A stretch of DNA of 64,000 bases, taken from contig NZ_NEFZ01000006.1 of NCBI RefSeq assembly GCF_002135205.1, forward strand, positions 62,001-126,000. The letters are read 5' to 3'. The notes beneath the pieces were generated by a model. The model ran no database searches. It had not been told where the DNA came from and saw nothing but the letters and a program-made list of their open reading frames with translations. Position 1 is the first letter of the stretch; each line of letters starts with the position of its first letter. Of the stretch, positions 9,770 through 19,071 are shown one piece after another. The position numbers were made by a program, and so were the translations under genes. The stretch is from Acinetobacter sp. ANC 4204 (lineage in GTDB: Bacteria; Pseudomonadota; Gammaproteobacteria; Pseudomonadales; Moraxellaceae).

Positions 9770-10897
9770 TTAACCACGCTTGAGCAGTACTTGACCGCCA
9801 TGAGTTACTAGAAGGGCTTTTTGAATTTCTTCTTCAGGGTTGAGTGCAAAGTTTTTCTCAGCATCAAACAAGGTGTCAAGGAAATTCAATACATTACGTG
9901 CATACAAAGCAGACGCTTCTGTTGCAACTGTAGATGGAATATTTGGAATACCTAAAATGGTCACACCGTTATCAGTGACAACGTTTTCACCATTCTTCGA
10001 ACCTTCAACGTTACCACCCGTTTCAACCGCCATATCAAGGATGATTGAACCTGGTTTCATTTTGGCAACAGTTTCTGCTTTGATTAAGCGTGGTGCGTCA
10101 CGACCTGGTAATAGTGCAGTAGTAATCACGATGTCGGCATTCGACACAGCTTTATCTACAATGATGGCTTGATCACGGATATAGTCTTCACCCGGCATCC
10201 AACCATAACCATTTTTCGCAGCATCGGCTGCTTTTTGTTGTTCTTCTGCTGACATCGGTACGTCTAACCATTTGCCACCTAAAGACTCAACTTGGTCCTT
10301 CGCTGTTGGACGTAAGTCCGTTGCTTCAACCACAGCACCCAAACGTTTTGCAGTTGCAATCGCTTGTAATCCTGCAACGCCTACTCCCATGATCACCACA
10401 CGTGCAGGTTTTACTGTACCTGCAGCCGTCATCAACATAGGGAACATACGTTGGTATTCAGCAGCAGCCAAAAGCACTGACTTATAACCCGCCAAGTTCG
10501 CTTGTGAGGACAACACGTCCATGTTCTGAGCACGAGACAAAGTACGTGGCAATAGCTCTAAAGCAAATGCAGACACGTTTTGCGATGCAAATTGATCAAG
10601 TTCAGTGTTGCGGTGCGGATCAAACATGGCAATAACCGATGTATTTGGCGCAAGCTTTTGAATCTCAGCACCCTGAGGGGCACGTACTTTCAAAACGATT
10701 TGGCTACCGGTATAGGCATCATCTGTAAGCGTGGCACCAACTTGTTCATAGGCACTGTCAATATAAGCAGCCTTTACACCTGCTCTACGTTCAATGACTA
10801 CACTGTGACCAGCATTGATCAATTTTTTTACCGTTTCTGGCGTTGCGGCTACACGATTTTCACCAACAACCGTTTCGGCTGGAATTCCGATCTGCAT
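9770..10897 (-). CDS. pntAA: NAD(P) transhydrogenase subunit alpha, NAD-binding part (PntAA)
   Basis: A 375-aa soluble NAD(H)-binding domain dI, of the alanine dehydrogenase/PNT family. It begins MQIGIPAETVVGENRVAATP and carries VVIMGVGVAGLQAIATAKRLGA (Rossmann loop), KPGSIILDMAVETGGN and the GYGWMPGEDYIRDQ mobile-loop region. It transfers hydride from NADH to NADP+ bound by PntB. It is the first gene of the operon. Confidence 0.96.
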   Translation of the reverse strand: MQIGIPAETVVGENRVAATPETVKKLINAGHSVVIERRAGVKAAYIDSAYEQVGATLTDDAYTGSQIVLKVRAPQGAEIQKLAPNTSVIAMFDPHRNTELDQFASQNVSAFALELLPRTLSRAQNMDVLSSQANLAGYKSVLLAAAEYQRMFPMLMTAAGTVKPARVVIMGVGVAGLQAIATAKRLGAVVEATDLRPTAKDQVESLGGKWLDVPMSAEEQQKAADAAKNGYGWMPGEDYIRDQAIIVDKAVSNADIVITTALLPGRDAPRLIKAETVAKMKPGSIILDMAVETGGNVEGSKNGENVVTDNGVTILGIPNIPSTVATEASALYARNVLNFLDTLFDAEKNFALNPEEEIQKALLVTHGGQVLLKRG

Positions 10898-11959
10898 GAG
10901 CGTCCCTCAAGCTAATTTTTCTTAAAGTAAACATCACGAGTTAGGCGATGTTTCCCCCAGGATGTTCTTATGAATTTTTGGATTCTAATGAAACTTTTTT
11001 AAAATACCACCCACTATTTATTTAATAAATACCCACATACTGAACTCGTGATTCATAAAAAATATTGTGTGATATATCGTTTATTTGCTGAAAATGACAT
11101 TCAGAATTGATTTATTTCTATTCAGCACTTTCCCCTCATCGCCATTTAGCATAAAAATCGCACTTTTTTTGTACAAGACTGAGTGCTTTAATTCTTCCCT
11201 ATTGATCTTTTTGACCAATTCACAAATTTAAAGCATCACATTCACATAAAACAAAACCTATCATTCATAGACCTTTTCCACATCTTGTCATGCAAACTTT
11301 GCAGACATTGACCCAAGTGACAGTTTCACGGCAATGACTCTGGCTTCAAATTGAATAACATCTATGTTGAATAGATCAAAAATACCCATACTCCAATTTC
11401 AGTCAGATGAAAAAGTGTATTTAAAAATGATTCTGTAAAAACCCTAAACAAAATTTGTCCTGTTCAATCTGATTTCAAGCTAGAGTTGGCTAACAAAAAA
11501 CTTTTTTCAATATTTTATGGAGTGATAGTAAAGCCAATTGTGAGTCTGTACTTAAACCTAAATGCACCATAATCGACCACAAAAGCATCTACAAGGTGAA
11601 TATTTCAACAATTTGATTTGGCTGTTTGCTGATGATTCTGATGAAGAATGATGGAATGCAACAATTACTCACAATTTTTCCCCATCAATTCAGAATTTTT
11701 TTCATTTTTCTCGGTGTTTTTTGACAGAAAATTAGAAATATCACTTTTTTTTGATTATATCTCAGTAAAGCATATCAAAAGAACATAAGAATGCGAGGTT
11801 ATTACTCAGCCCTATAGCGATCCACTCGTACTTTATTTTCTGCACCATTTTTATGCTTTTAACCTCGCTTCGTATACAATTTCCCAAACGCTACATCATG
11901 ATCATTCAACAGTGATGTTGTCGTTGTTTGCTCCTACCTCCCCCAATCAAAGGCTTACT
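10898..11959. other. Long intergenic region between pnt operon and MFS gene
   Basis: About 1.06 kb of AT-rich sequence between two divergent transcription units. It must hold the pnt promoter at its left and the MFS promoter at its right. I see no convincing ORF, tRNA or strong hairpin. Confidence 0.5.
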
Positions 11960-13150
11960 ATGAATACTTCCTTCGACATCAGTCGAGATAAATCACTGCT
12001 TTGGCTCATGGCAATTGTGTGTGGTTTATGTGCAGGGGCAAACTATTATTGCCAGCCTTTGATTTCATCAATACAACAAAGCCTTCAAGTTCCAGAAGAA
12101 CAAGTCGCTTTAACAGTAACGTTTGCACAAGTGTCTTATGCACTAGGTTTGCTATTTATTGTGCCTTTAGGTGATATGCTCAATAAAGCCAAGCTTATTC
12201 CACTCCTGATGTTTGGTGCATCTGTAGGGCTTTTTATTTGTGCAATATCGACCAACTTAGCGATGCTCTGGATCGGGACAATTATTACAGGGTTATTCTC
12301 TGTCGCAGCTCAAGTGCTGATTCCTTTAGCTGCGATGGCAGTCAAACCTGAACGTACTGGCGAAGTGGTTGGTTTTCTCATGAGTGGATTACTGGTCGGC
12401 ATCTTACTGTCTACCAGTGTGGCAGGCTTACTTTCTGATCTATGGCACTGGAAGATGATTTACATCCTCAGTGGCATTGCCATGTTTGTTCTAGCTTTCA
12501 TTATGAAAGGAAAGTTGCCGCAACTACCAAAATTTAAAATCACTTATTTCACAATTTTCAAGTCCATGGGAAGCCTACTGAAACAAGAGCCACGCTTGGT
12601 GTTTCGTTCAATGACTGGTGGATTTGCTTTTGCTGCCATGAGTATGCTGTTTTCAACCATTGCCCTGCTGCTAACCTCTAAGCCATTCGAACTCTCCGAT
12701 GTATGGGTGGGTATAGTGACCCTTGTTGGCGTTTTTGGGGCACTCTCGACTCAGTTCATTGGGAAATGGGCAGATCGTGGTTATACCCTAGTCCTGACTT
12801 GGGCAGGCTGCGCCATTTTAGCCTTGAGTTGGGTGTTTTTATATTTGGGTGCCAGTTCATTGCTCAGCTATGTCCTAGGCTATGCACTAATTAACCTTGG
12901 TTTAGCCACCACACATAGTTGTAATCAAAACGTGATTTTCCGTTTACGTCCCGATGCAAAGTCTCGGGTGAACTCAATCTATATGACTTTATATTTTATT
13001 GGTGGGGCGTGTGGTTCTGCGCTGGGCGTGTATGCATGGCATCATGGTGGCTGGAGCAGCACCTGTCTGGTCGGAATTTCATTGGTCATCTTGGCCAGTG
13101 TCTTTGCACTGATTGACACACTATATAGTAGAAAATATGGTATTGCCTAA
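11960..13150 (+). CDS. MFS transporter (DHA1-type exporter)
   Basis: A 396-aa 12-TM major facilitator. The ATG at 11960 follows AAAGG and gives the usual short cytoplasmic N-terminus; an upstream in-frame ATG at 11912 adds 16 unconserved residues and is not preferred. Motif A-like loops are visible after TM2 (VPLGDMLNKAK) and in the second half (IGKWADRG). It resembles proton-driven small-molecule exporters of the YgaY/NepI kind. It stands alone, followed by a strong terminator. The substrate is unknown. Confidence 0.88.
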   Translation: MNTSFDISRDKSLLWLMAIVCGLCAGANYYCQPLISSIQQSLQVPEEQVALTVTFAQVSYALGLLFIVPLGDMLNKAKLIPLLMFGASVGLFICAISTNLAMLWIGTIITGLFSVAAQVLIPLAAMAVKPERTGEVVGFLMSGLLVGILLSTSVAGLLSDLWHWKMIYILSGIAMFVLAFIMKGKLPQLPKFKITYFTIFKSMGSLLKQEPRLVFRSMTGGFAFAAMSMLFSTIALLLTSKPFELSDVWVGIVTLVGVFGALSTQFIGKWADRGYTLVLTWAGCAILALSWVFLYLGASSLLSYVLGYALINLGLATTHSCNQNVIFRLRPDAKSRVNSIYMTLYFIGGACGSALGVYAWHHGGWSSTCLVGISLVILASVFALIDTLYSRKYGIA

Positions 13151-13158
13151 TACCGATA

Positions 13159-13194
13159 ATCAGACAGCTTGCTTTAAAACTGTCTGATTTTTTA
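13159..13194 (+). terminator. Terminator after the MFS gene
   Basis: ATCAGACAG and CTGTCTGAT arms (9 bp perfect) are followed by a T-run, 8 bases after the MFS stop codon. Confidence 0.85.
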
Positions 13195-13202
13195 TTCGTA
13201 AA

Positions 13203-13847
13203 TTAGCTGACCTGTGCCACTGGATAATAGGGTTTCCCGTTATCTAGAGCATCTGCATTTTCCAGTAAAATATAAATCAAAGCAGGCAATAACGCGGATA
13301 AAACAAGACATGCGTCTTGGAGTTGCTCTCGGTTTAACGCGCTTTTATAGGAGCAACCACCCTGCATGAACTGATCGTTCAACGTGCATAAACGGCTAAA
13401 TAAGATCAACAAAATATCTTCTGTATGTTTATTCTCTATGGCTTCTGTGACTTTCTTCTTCTCGTGTCCTCGTTGAGCTTTATACGCCTCTAGGCTAATT
13501 GCCTGATTTTGATAGTCCCAATAACTTTGCATACTATACGAACTGTTCAATAGGCGATAAATAGGCTGACTCGACCTCTCCAATAAAATTATCTCAAATT
13601 TGTGCTCAACATCATGCTGAAGCATTGTCTGTAAGAACTGGCTCAGATGCTGTTGGTTTTGAAGGTGTTCTAATTCTTGGGCATACAAAGCATGAAAAGA
13701 AATCCATAGCGTGATGAACTTCAAATCAAGATCATCATCCAATTGTGTGGCTTTTTTAAACCAGCTTAGGCCACGATGAATTCTTAAATTAAAGGCATCA
13801 GAATGCACTGCTTTTTTATCCTTAAAGACTTGCTCAAGTACAAACAT
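13203..13847 (-). CDS. HEPN-like hypothetical protein
   Basis: A 214-aa, mostly helical, soluble protein. The N-terminal stretch (FNLRIHRGLSWFKKA, then DLDLKFITLWISFHALY) looks like the Apea-type HEPN fold, in which a conserved Arg and His lie near an ISFHALY-type helix. HEPN proteins are often RNases or nucleotide-binding helpers, but no partner nucleotidyltransferase is adjacent, and I cannot identify the catalytic RX4-6H motif with certainty. It is convergent with the MFS gene and seems monocistronic. I regard it as a backbone Acinetobacter protein of unknown role. Confidence 0.6.
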   Translation of the reverse strand: MFVLEQVFKDKKAVHSDAFNLRIHRGLSWFKKATQLDDDLDLKFITLWISFHALYAQELEHLQNQQHLSQFLQTMLQHDVEHKFEIILLERSSQPIYRLLNSSYSMQSYWDYQNQAISLEAYKAQRGHEKKKVTEAIENKHTEDILLILFSRLCTLNDQFMQGGCSYKSALNREQLQDACLVLSALLPALIYILLENADALDNGKPYYPVAQVS

Positions 13848-13975
13848 ATTTCCTCCATTTTTTTATTGTTATCTTCTATTTACCATAATCAATTTGAAGT
13901 CGAGGCTCAATCAAAAACAAAGATTGATGCGTTCAATAAAAATAGGTTGAAAAAAATGATGCCATATTAATAAAA

Positions 13976-14003
13976 AAGGCAACTCAGAAAACTGAGCTGC
14001 CTT
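13976..14003 (-). terminator. Terminator after the sulfatase gene
   Basis: AAGGCA-CTCAG arms pair across one mismatch. On the minus strand the hairpin is followed by a T-run, 17 bases after the sulfatase stop. Confidence 0.8.
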
Positions 14004-14020
14004 ATTCATCCAGAATGCTT

Positions 14021-15571
14021 TTATTTTTTCGTTGCCTGCATATTTTTAATCAGCTCACTAAAATCTAGTGTTGCTGCTTTTTGTACAGGAGGATAATCCA
14101 TCAAGGATTTAATATGTGATCCAATCAAAGCCTGCAAAGGTTCAGAAATCCATTGTTTACTTTGGATAATTTCAGAACGGTCTCTTACACTATCAAAGGA
14201 CTCAAATGGGTCTTGACGGAGATTGTACATGATGGGGAATTTTTGCTTTTGATAACTATCATAATAATTTTCACTGGTTTCAAAGTGAACTTTCCACTGC
14301 TTAATTCGAACAGCTCGCAGTGTTGATTCATGATAATAAAGAAAATTATTGCGCTTGCTTTCCTCTGATTTCCCTGTCCAGTAATCTAAATTATTCACCC
14401 CATCAATATATTGCTTACGATTATTTTTCATATCTTCGACAACATTTGGATTACCTGCAATCGTTGCCAATGTCGTGAAAAGATCCATGTTGGCTTGAAT
14501 ACCCGTTCTCACCTGCCCTGCAGGAATATGTCCTGGCCAGCGTACCATTGTCGGAACACGTACCCCACCTTCATAGGTCGTCATTTTTTCACCACGAAAT
14601 GGTGTCGTACCACCATGATTTTTTGCGCTGTGTTCAGGACCATTATCCGTGGTATACACAATAATGGTATTGTCCAACACGCCCATTTTCTTCATATCAT
14701 CCAACAATTGACCGACTTGCATATCGTGCTCAATCATCCCGCTGCCATACAAATCATCTTCTGAGGTTGCTTTTGCAGCCAAATAGCGATGAGACGCACG
14801 TAAATGCGTATACATGTGCATGCGACTTGGATTCAGCCAAACAAAAAATGGCTTATCCGATTTTTTACTGCGTTTCATGAAGTCAACACTGGCTGTAATA
14901 AACTCATCGTCTACCGTTTCCATGCGTTTGCGCGTCAATGCCCCTGTATCTTCACATTTTTGCTTCCCCATTTTTCCAAAACGAGAATCTGTAGTTTCAT
15001 CATCTGTTGAAGAGGCATAGCAGTGTAAAACACCACGTGTGCCATATTTTTTATGAAATTCTGGATCTTTGGGATAATCAAATTGTTCTGGTTCTTCTTC
15101 GGTATTTAAGTGATATAAATTACCAAAGAACTCATCAAAACCATGCACAGTCGGTAAGTGTTCATTACGATCGCCCAAGTGGTTTTTCCCAAACTGACCA
15201 CTCATATAACCCAAAGGTTTAAGCACTTCTGCCAAGGTTGGGGTCGCAGCTTGAATACCTAGTGGAGAACCTGGACGTCCTACTGTGGTCATGCCTGAAC
15301 GAATTGGATATTGCCCCGTAATAAATGCTGCACGTCCCGCTGTTGAACTGGGTTGCGCATAATGATCGGTGAACATGATGCCTTCTTTGGCAATTCGATC
15401 AATATTGGGCGTGTTATAGCCCATAACGCCATGACTATATGCACTAACATTTGTGAAACCTACGTCATCAGACATAATCACCAAAATATTCGGTGGCTTT
15501 GCCATTAGACTCGTTGAAAGTAGTGCTCCACCCAGTACAGCGATTGAACTCGAAATCCTTTTTTTGTGCAT
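14021..15571 (-). CDS. Exported serine-type sulfatase (arylsulfatase family)
   Basis: A formylglycine-dependent type I sulfatase of about 516 aa. The ATG at 15571 follows an AAGGA box and starts a Sec signal peptide (MHKKRISSSIAVLGGALLST, cut near LMA); a longer in-frame start at 15637 would bury it. Metal ligands Asp35/Asp36 lie in NILVIMSDDVGFT. The formylglycine motif reads S-T-A-G-R (Ser76), so it is the Ser-type that needs an anaerobic-type radical-SAM maturase. That maturase is encoded 63 bp upstream of the longer frame on the same strand. Other sulfatase features are GKNHLGD, VYTTDNGPEHS and HGGTTPFRGEK. The protein would act in the periplasm. The substrate is unknown, and sulfur scavenging is plausible. 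Confidence 0.92.
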   Translation of the reverse strand: MHKKRISSSIAVLGGALLSTSLMAKPPNILVIMSDDVGFTNVSAYSHGVMGYNTPNIDRIAKEGIMFTDHYAQPSSTAGRAAFITGQYPIRSGMTTVGRPGSPLGIQAATPTLAEVLKPLGYMSGQFGKNHLGDRNEHLPTVHGFDEFFGNLYHLNTEEEPEQFDYPKDPEFHKKYGTRGVLHCYASSTDDETTDSRFGKMGKQKCEDTGALTRKRMETVDDEFITASVDFMKRSKKSDKPFFVWLNPSRMHMYTHLRASHRYLAAKATSEDDLYGSGMIEHDMQVGQLLDDMKKMGVLDNTIIVYTTDNGPEHSAKNHGGTTPFRGEKMTTYEGGVRVPTMVRWPGHIPAGQVRTGIQANMDLFTTLATIAGNPNVVEDMKNNRKQYIDGVNNLDYWTGKSEESKRNNFLYYHESTLRAVRIKQWKVHFETSENYYDSYQKQKFPIMYNLRQDPFESFDSVRDRSEIIQSKQWISEPLQALIGSHIKSLMDYPPVQKAATLDFSELIKNMQATKK

Positions 15572-15699
15572 ATTCTTTTTCCTTTTATAACATTTTGCAA
15601 ATTTGTCTTTTGTCTTTTGTCTTAGCAATATTGACAAAATTCGAGATAAATCCGTTTATTTAAAAGACTATTTTTAGTCTTTATTCGCAGTAAATTTCT

Positions 15700-16962
15700 T
15701 TAGGGTTTAAGCTGTTTCATAATTTCACTTTTGGATAAAAGTGCAGTATGAAAAAAGCGCTTTAAGCCAGAACACAGATAATGTAAACCTGCTTCTCCAT
15801 CGGGTGTTTTCAAAAAGCGATCTTTGGGACAGTCACCCCAGCAATATTGTAAATAGGGGCATTGGCGACAGTATTGAGGCAAGCTATTCGACTTCGCATA
15901 AGCAAACTTTTTCTGTTCTTCTGAAAAGACTAGATCGCCTTGATGTATCTCTTGAATGTTACCGAGCTTGTATTCGGGATAGACAAAATGGTCACAGGAA
16001 AAGAGATCACCGTTATGCTCGATTGCCAGTGATTTCCCGCAAATCTGACCAGAAACACATTTCTGCGCGCCATAGCCAAGCATCATGGACACTATATTTT
16101 CAAACTGGTCGACAAATACCCGTCCAAAATCTTTCTTGATCCATTCCCCCCAAACCCGTGAGAGAAAATAACCCCAGTCATCAGCAACAATAGACCAATC
16201 AGTGACAACAGAGTCGTTGGTTCCTGGTTGTGCGGCAGAGCTGCCAAGTATGGGTAAATCATCAAGATTCCAATGCCCAGGCGCAGTGCTTTGGAACTGT
16301 GCACTTTCCATTCCCGGAATAAACTGGATCATCCGTGGCTGCACCTGATCACGGATAAAACGATATACATCGTTTGGGCGTTTCGCATTGTCTCGATTCA
16401 CGACACACAGTGCGTTAAATGGAATCTGGTAACGATGAAGTAATTCCACGGCATGCATCACTTTGGCATGCGTAGGTTTGCCACCTTTGTTATAGCGATG
16501 TTTGTCATGAAATTCAGCTGGGCCATCAATAGATAAACCAACCAAGAAATTGTGTTGACTCAGAAACTCACACCATGCCTCATCAAGCAAGGTGCCATTG
16601 GTTTGTATGTCATTTTCAATACATTGCTTCGGCTTCTTATATTTATTTTGTAGCTCAACCACACGCTGAAAAAATTCTAACCCCATCAGGGTAGGCTCAC
16701 CACCCTGCCAGCTAAAAACCACTTCATTACCTGTTTGTACTTCAATATATTGCTTGATATGCAACTCAAGCATCGACTCCGCCATACGTGGGGTTTTAGG
16801 TTGACGCAATAAGTCTTGTTTATGCAGATAGAAACAGTAACTACAGTCCAAGTTACATTGGGCACCGGAGGGTTTGAGCATCACATGATAACGATACATT
16901 TGCCCTTGAAGCTGTATACTTTTTAAAGGTGGAGACTCGGCTTGAGTAGGGATAATGCGCAT
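15700..16962 (-). CDS. Radical-SAM sulfatase-maturating enzyme (anSME, SPASM)
   Basis: A 420-aa protein that converts the active-site Ser (or Cys) of a sulfatase into formylglycine in the cytoplasm, before export. The SAM-binding cluster CNLDCSYC (CX3CX2C) sits near residue 40, followed by GGEPTLMGLEFF. C-terminal SPASM cysteines for auxiliary clusters are visible (CVSGQICG, SCDHFV, CRQCPYLQYCWGDC). It lies directly upstream of the serine-type sulfatase and is probably co-transcribed with it; it corresponds to AtsB of the Klebsiella AtsA/AtsB pair. Confidence 0.93.
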   Translation of the reverse strand: MRIIPTQAESPPLKSIQLQGQMYRYHVMLKPSGAQCNLDCSYCFYLHKQDLLRQPKTPRMAESMLELHIKQYIEVQTGNEVVFSWQGGEPTLMGLEFFQRVVELQNKYKKPKQCIENDIQTNGTLLDEAWCEFLSQHNFLVGLSIDGPAEFHDKHRYNKGGKPTHAKVMHAVELLHRYQIPFNALCVVNRDNAKRPNDVYRFIRDQVQPRMIQFIPGMESAQFQSTAPGHWNLDDLPILGSSAAQPGTNDSVVTDWSIVADDWGYFLSRVWGEWIKKDFGRVFVDQFENIVSMMLGYGAQKCVSGQICGKSLAIEHNGDLFSCDHFVYPEYKLGNIQEIHQGDLVFSEEQKKFAYAKSNSLPQYCRQCPYLQYCWGDCPKDRFLKTPDGEAGLHYLCSGLKRFFHTALLSKSEIMKQLKP

Positions 16963-17261
16963 GCTGATTCTATCCAGATTGTAATCATTGTTTTAATTTA
17001 TGTGAGAACTCCCGGCCCCATAGCAAACCATGCTGACTTGGGGCTAAAAGAATAAGTTCTCGATTCGTCCATGTGATTTAAGTTTGATCGTCCACAAGAA
17101 TGATACGATCTTCATCGCAATTTAAATTTCACTAAGCACAGCACCAACGCCGCCAGCATCCCCTTTGCATCTAAAACAGTTGATCCAATACACAAGGGAC
17201 AGAACTTTTATAGTGAGCAATAAAATTGAATTGGCATTAACCTCCATGAGAGCCATTAAGA
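16963..17261. other. Intergenic region upstream of the maturase gene
   Basis: About 300 bp between the oxidoreductase 3' end and the maturase 5' end. It should carry the promoter of the maturase-sulfatase pair. I see no ORF, RNA gene or clear terminator. Confidence 0.4.
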
Positions 17262-18251
17262 TTAAAACTTAACGATAAATTTTCCTGTATTTTCACCTTT
17301 AAATAGCTTCATTAAGCCTTCAGGCAAAGACTCGAAGCCTTCAACTGTATAGGTTTTATATTGGATTTTGCCTTCTGCGAGATAACGGCCCAACACAGAC
17401 ATAGCCTCGTCTGCAAAAGACGCATAATCAGTTACAATAAAACCTTGTACACGCAGGCTTTTTAAATTGATATCTACCCAACTTGGACCTTTTGCAGGCA
17501 TCTCATGGTCATAATCAGCCAACACGCCACAGACGATGACACGTGCATACCGATTTAACTGATTAAAAATAATTTCTTGGATTGACCCACCCGTATTTTC
17601 ATAGAAAACATCCACACCATTTGGCGCAGCAACACGAAGTTGAGCTTCAAAATCCTCCGCTTTATAGTTAAGCGCAGCATCAAAACCCAGCTCTTCAACC
17701 AACCATTTACACTTTTCATCAGAGCCAGCAACACCTACGACTCTTAGACCTTCGGCTTTCGCCAATTGCCCTACTAATGAACCGACTGAACCTGCTGCAC
17801 CTGTCACCACCAAAGTTTCACCCTTTTTAGGTTTTCCAACTTTCATTAAACCTGCATAAGCGGTCAGACCTGTGAAATAAAATAAAGCCAATATGGCCTC
17901 TGCTGGTATCGAGGCATCAATCACTTGCATGTCGGCATGACCTAAAACATATTCACTCCATCCAGTGACACCAACGACATGAGTACCGACTGGAAATTGA
18001 GCATTCAAGGACTCGACTACCACGCCGACTCCGTAAGAGCGCATGACTTCGCCTATTTGTACTGGCGGTAAATAACTGTCTTCTCTTGGTTGGAGCCAAG
18101 TGCGCATAGCAGGATCAAGTGACATATGTGTCTGCTTAACGAGAAACTCACCTTCTTTTAAAGTCGGTTGTGCCAAAGTGACTAGCTCAAAAATATCTGT
18201 AGTGATATGTCCTTGCGGATATTTTGATAACGTAAAGGCTTTATAAGTCAT
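17262..18251 (-). CDS. NADP-dependent oxidoreductase, zinc-free MDR family (CurA-like)
   Basis: A 329-aa medium-chain reductase of the leukotriene-B4-dehydrogenase/CurA group, which reduces the C=C bond of enones using NADPH. The ATG at 18251 follows AGGAAAG; the longer frame to 18329 adds an unlikely N-terminus. Visible motifs are LDPAMRTWL near the N-terminus and the nucleotide loop VVTGAAGSVGSLVGQLAKAEG, followed by NYKAEDFE and VDVFYENTGGSI. It has no zinc-binding cysteines. It is the last intact backbone gene before the dusA site. Confidence 0.9.
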   Translation of the reverse strand: MTYKAFTLSKYPQGHITTDIFELVTLAQPTLKEGEFLVKQTHMSLDPAMRTWLQPREDSYLPPVQIGEVMRSYGVGVVVESLNAQFPVGTHVVGVTGWSEYVLGHADMQVIDASIPAEAILALFYFTGLTAYAGLMKVGKPKKGETLVVTGAAGSVGSLVGQLAKAEGLRVVGVAGSDEKCKWLVEELGFDAALNYKAEDFEAQLRVAAPNGVDVFYENTGGSIQEIIFNQLNRYARVIVCGVLADYDHEMPAKGPSWVDINLKSLRVQGFIVTDYASFADEAMSVLGRYLAEGKIQYKTYTVEGFESLPEGLMKLFKGENTGKFIVKF

Positions 18252-18855
18252 GATCTTTCCTACCATCATCCAAATTTGCTTTAACTCACCCTTGTGCAAA
18301 CATATTTTCTCCATCAATTTAAAATTCAACGGAGCAAAATAAGGACCCGCTTACACAAGGGCATCGTTGGATTCAGAAAGTTATCAAAATTTAAATGCAG
18401 AAAAACCACTCTAAAGAATGGTAATTAATCTTTTCTCAAGAAACATGAGCGCTCAACAGTACATTAAACGGCTGTACAGAATAATCATTTACAAGAAAGT
18501 AAATAAGTACAGAACAGAACTCAAATTTCACAAAGTATAGGCAGCCCCCCACTAAACGTTGCACTTAGCAAAATGTGCGAATTTTATTTTTATGTTACTA
18601 TTACATTCTGTTGGAAATTTCTGCGTGAACGTAAAGGCCTCCGCTTTACTCTTTCTTATCTCTCCAAAATTATCTCGAACATTTTTAGAACTCTTCAACG
18701 TCATCTGTTGTCGCCAATAAAAAGTTTGGCTTTGGTTTGATGGCTACTCGTTTACAGATAATTTCCTAAACATTTATTTGCATTCCATCTGCTTTAAAGT
18801 AACGAAGCCCTTTGTATAAAAAGCAGATAAACACTGATAAAGAGCCTGATTTTTA
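18252..18855. other. Intergenic region upstream of the original dusA start
   Basis: About 600 bp without a convincing ORF. It holds the promoter of the oxidoreductase (leftward) and the ancestral dusA promoter (rightward). A small GTAAAG/CTTTAC inverted repeat lies at 18631-18649. Nothing else stands out. Confidence 0.4.
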
Positions 18856-18942
18856 ATGAATACTGACAAAACCATTGAAACCCCTCAATCTCCACGAATC
18901 AGTGTTGCCCCGATGATGGATTGGACGCCAAATAAAAAATAA
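18856..18942 (+). pseudogene. dusA: Displaced 5' end of native dusA (28-codon stub)
   Basis: The 28-codon frame reads MNTDKTIETPQSPRISVAPM and continues MDWTPNKK before a stop. It matches the first residues of the complete DusA at 60542 (MTIVKNIENTQSPRISVAPM, then MDWT). At DNA level the first 51 bases differ at nine positions, then 20 bases are identical, then homology ends. This is the ancestral dusA 5' end left behind when the island recombined into the gene. It is not functional as an enzyme, but it probably retains the native dusA promoter and now points it into the island. Confidence 0.93.
18907..18926 (+). other. attL core of dusA-integrated island
   Basis: The sequence gccccgatgatggattggac is repeated exactly in the same orientation at 60593-60612 inside dusA. 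The distance between copies is 41,686 bp. Homology upstream of the core is imperfect and ends downstream of it, as expected for a site-specific recombination core. Confidence 0.9.
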
Positions 18943-18983
18943 TATTTATATATCAACACCTTATTAATGAACTTAAAAATATC

Positions 18984-19002
18984 GGTGTAAATATGGTGTA
19001 AA
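18984..19002 (+). repeat. Left arm-type repeats GGTGTAAA x2
   Basis: GGTGTAAA occurs at 18984-18991 and 18995-19002, 11 bp apart (one helical turn), just inside attL. The same octamer recurs three times between the integrase gene and attR. Likely arm-binding sites of the island integrase. Confidence 0.65.
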
Positions 19003-19071
19003 AAATACTTATAAAAAATATATAAAAATGCTTATAATTCAAAACTAAACTAATGTCTTTACAATATAATC

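Noticed and set aside
18961..19060. AT-rich repeated stretch as a CRISPR array
   Set aside because: Repeats are short octamers without regular spacers or adjacent cas genes; they fit integrase arm sites.
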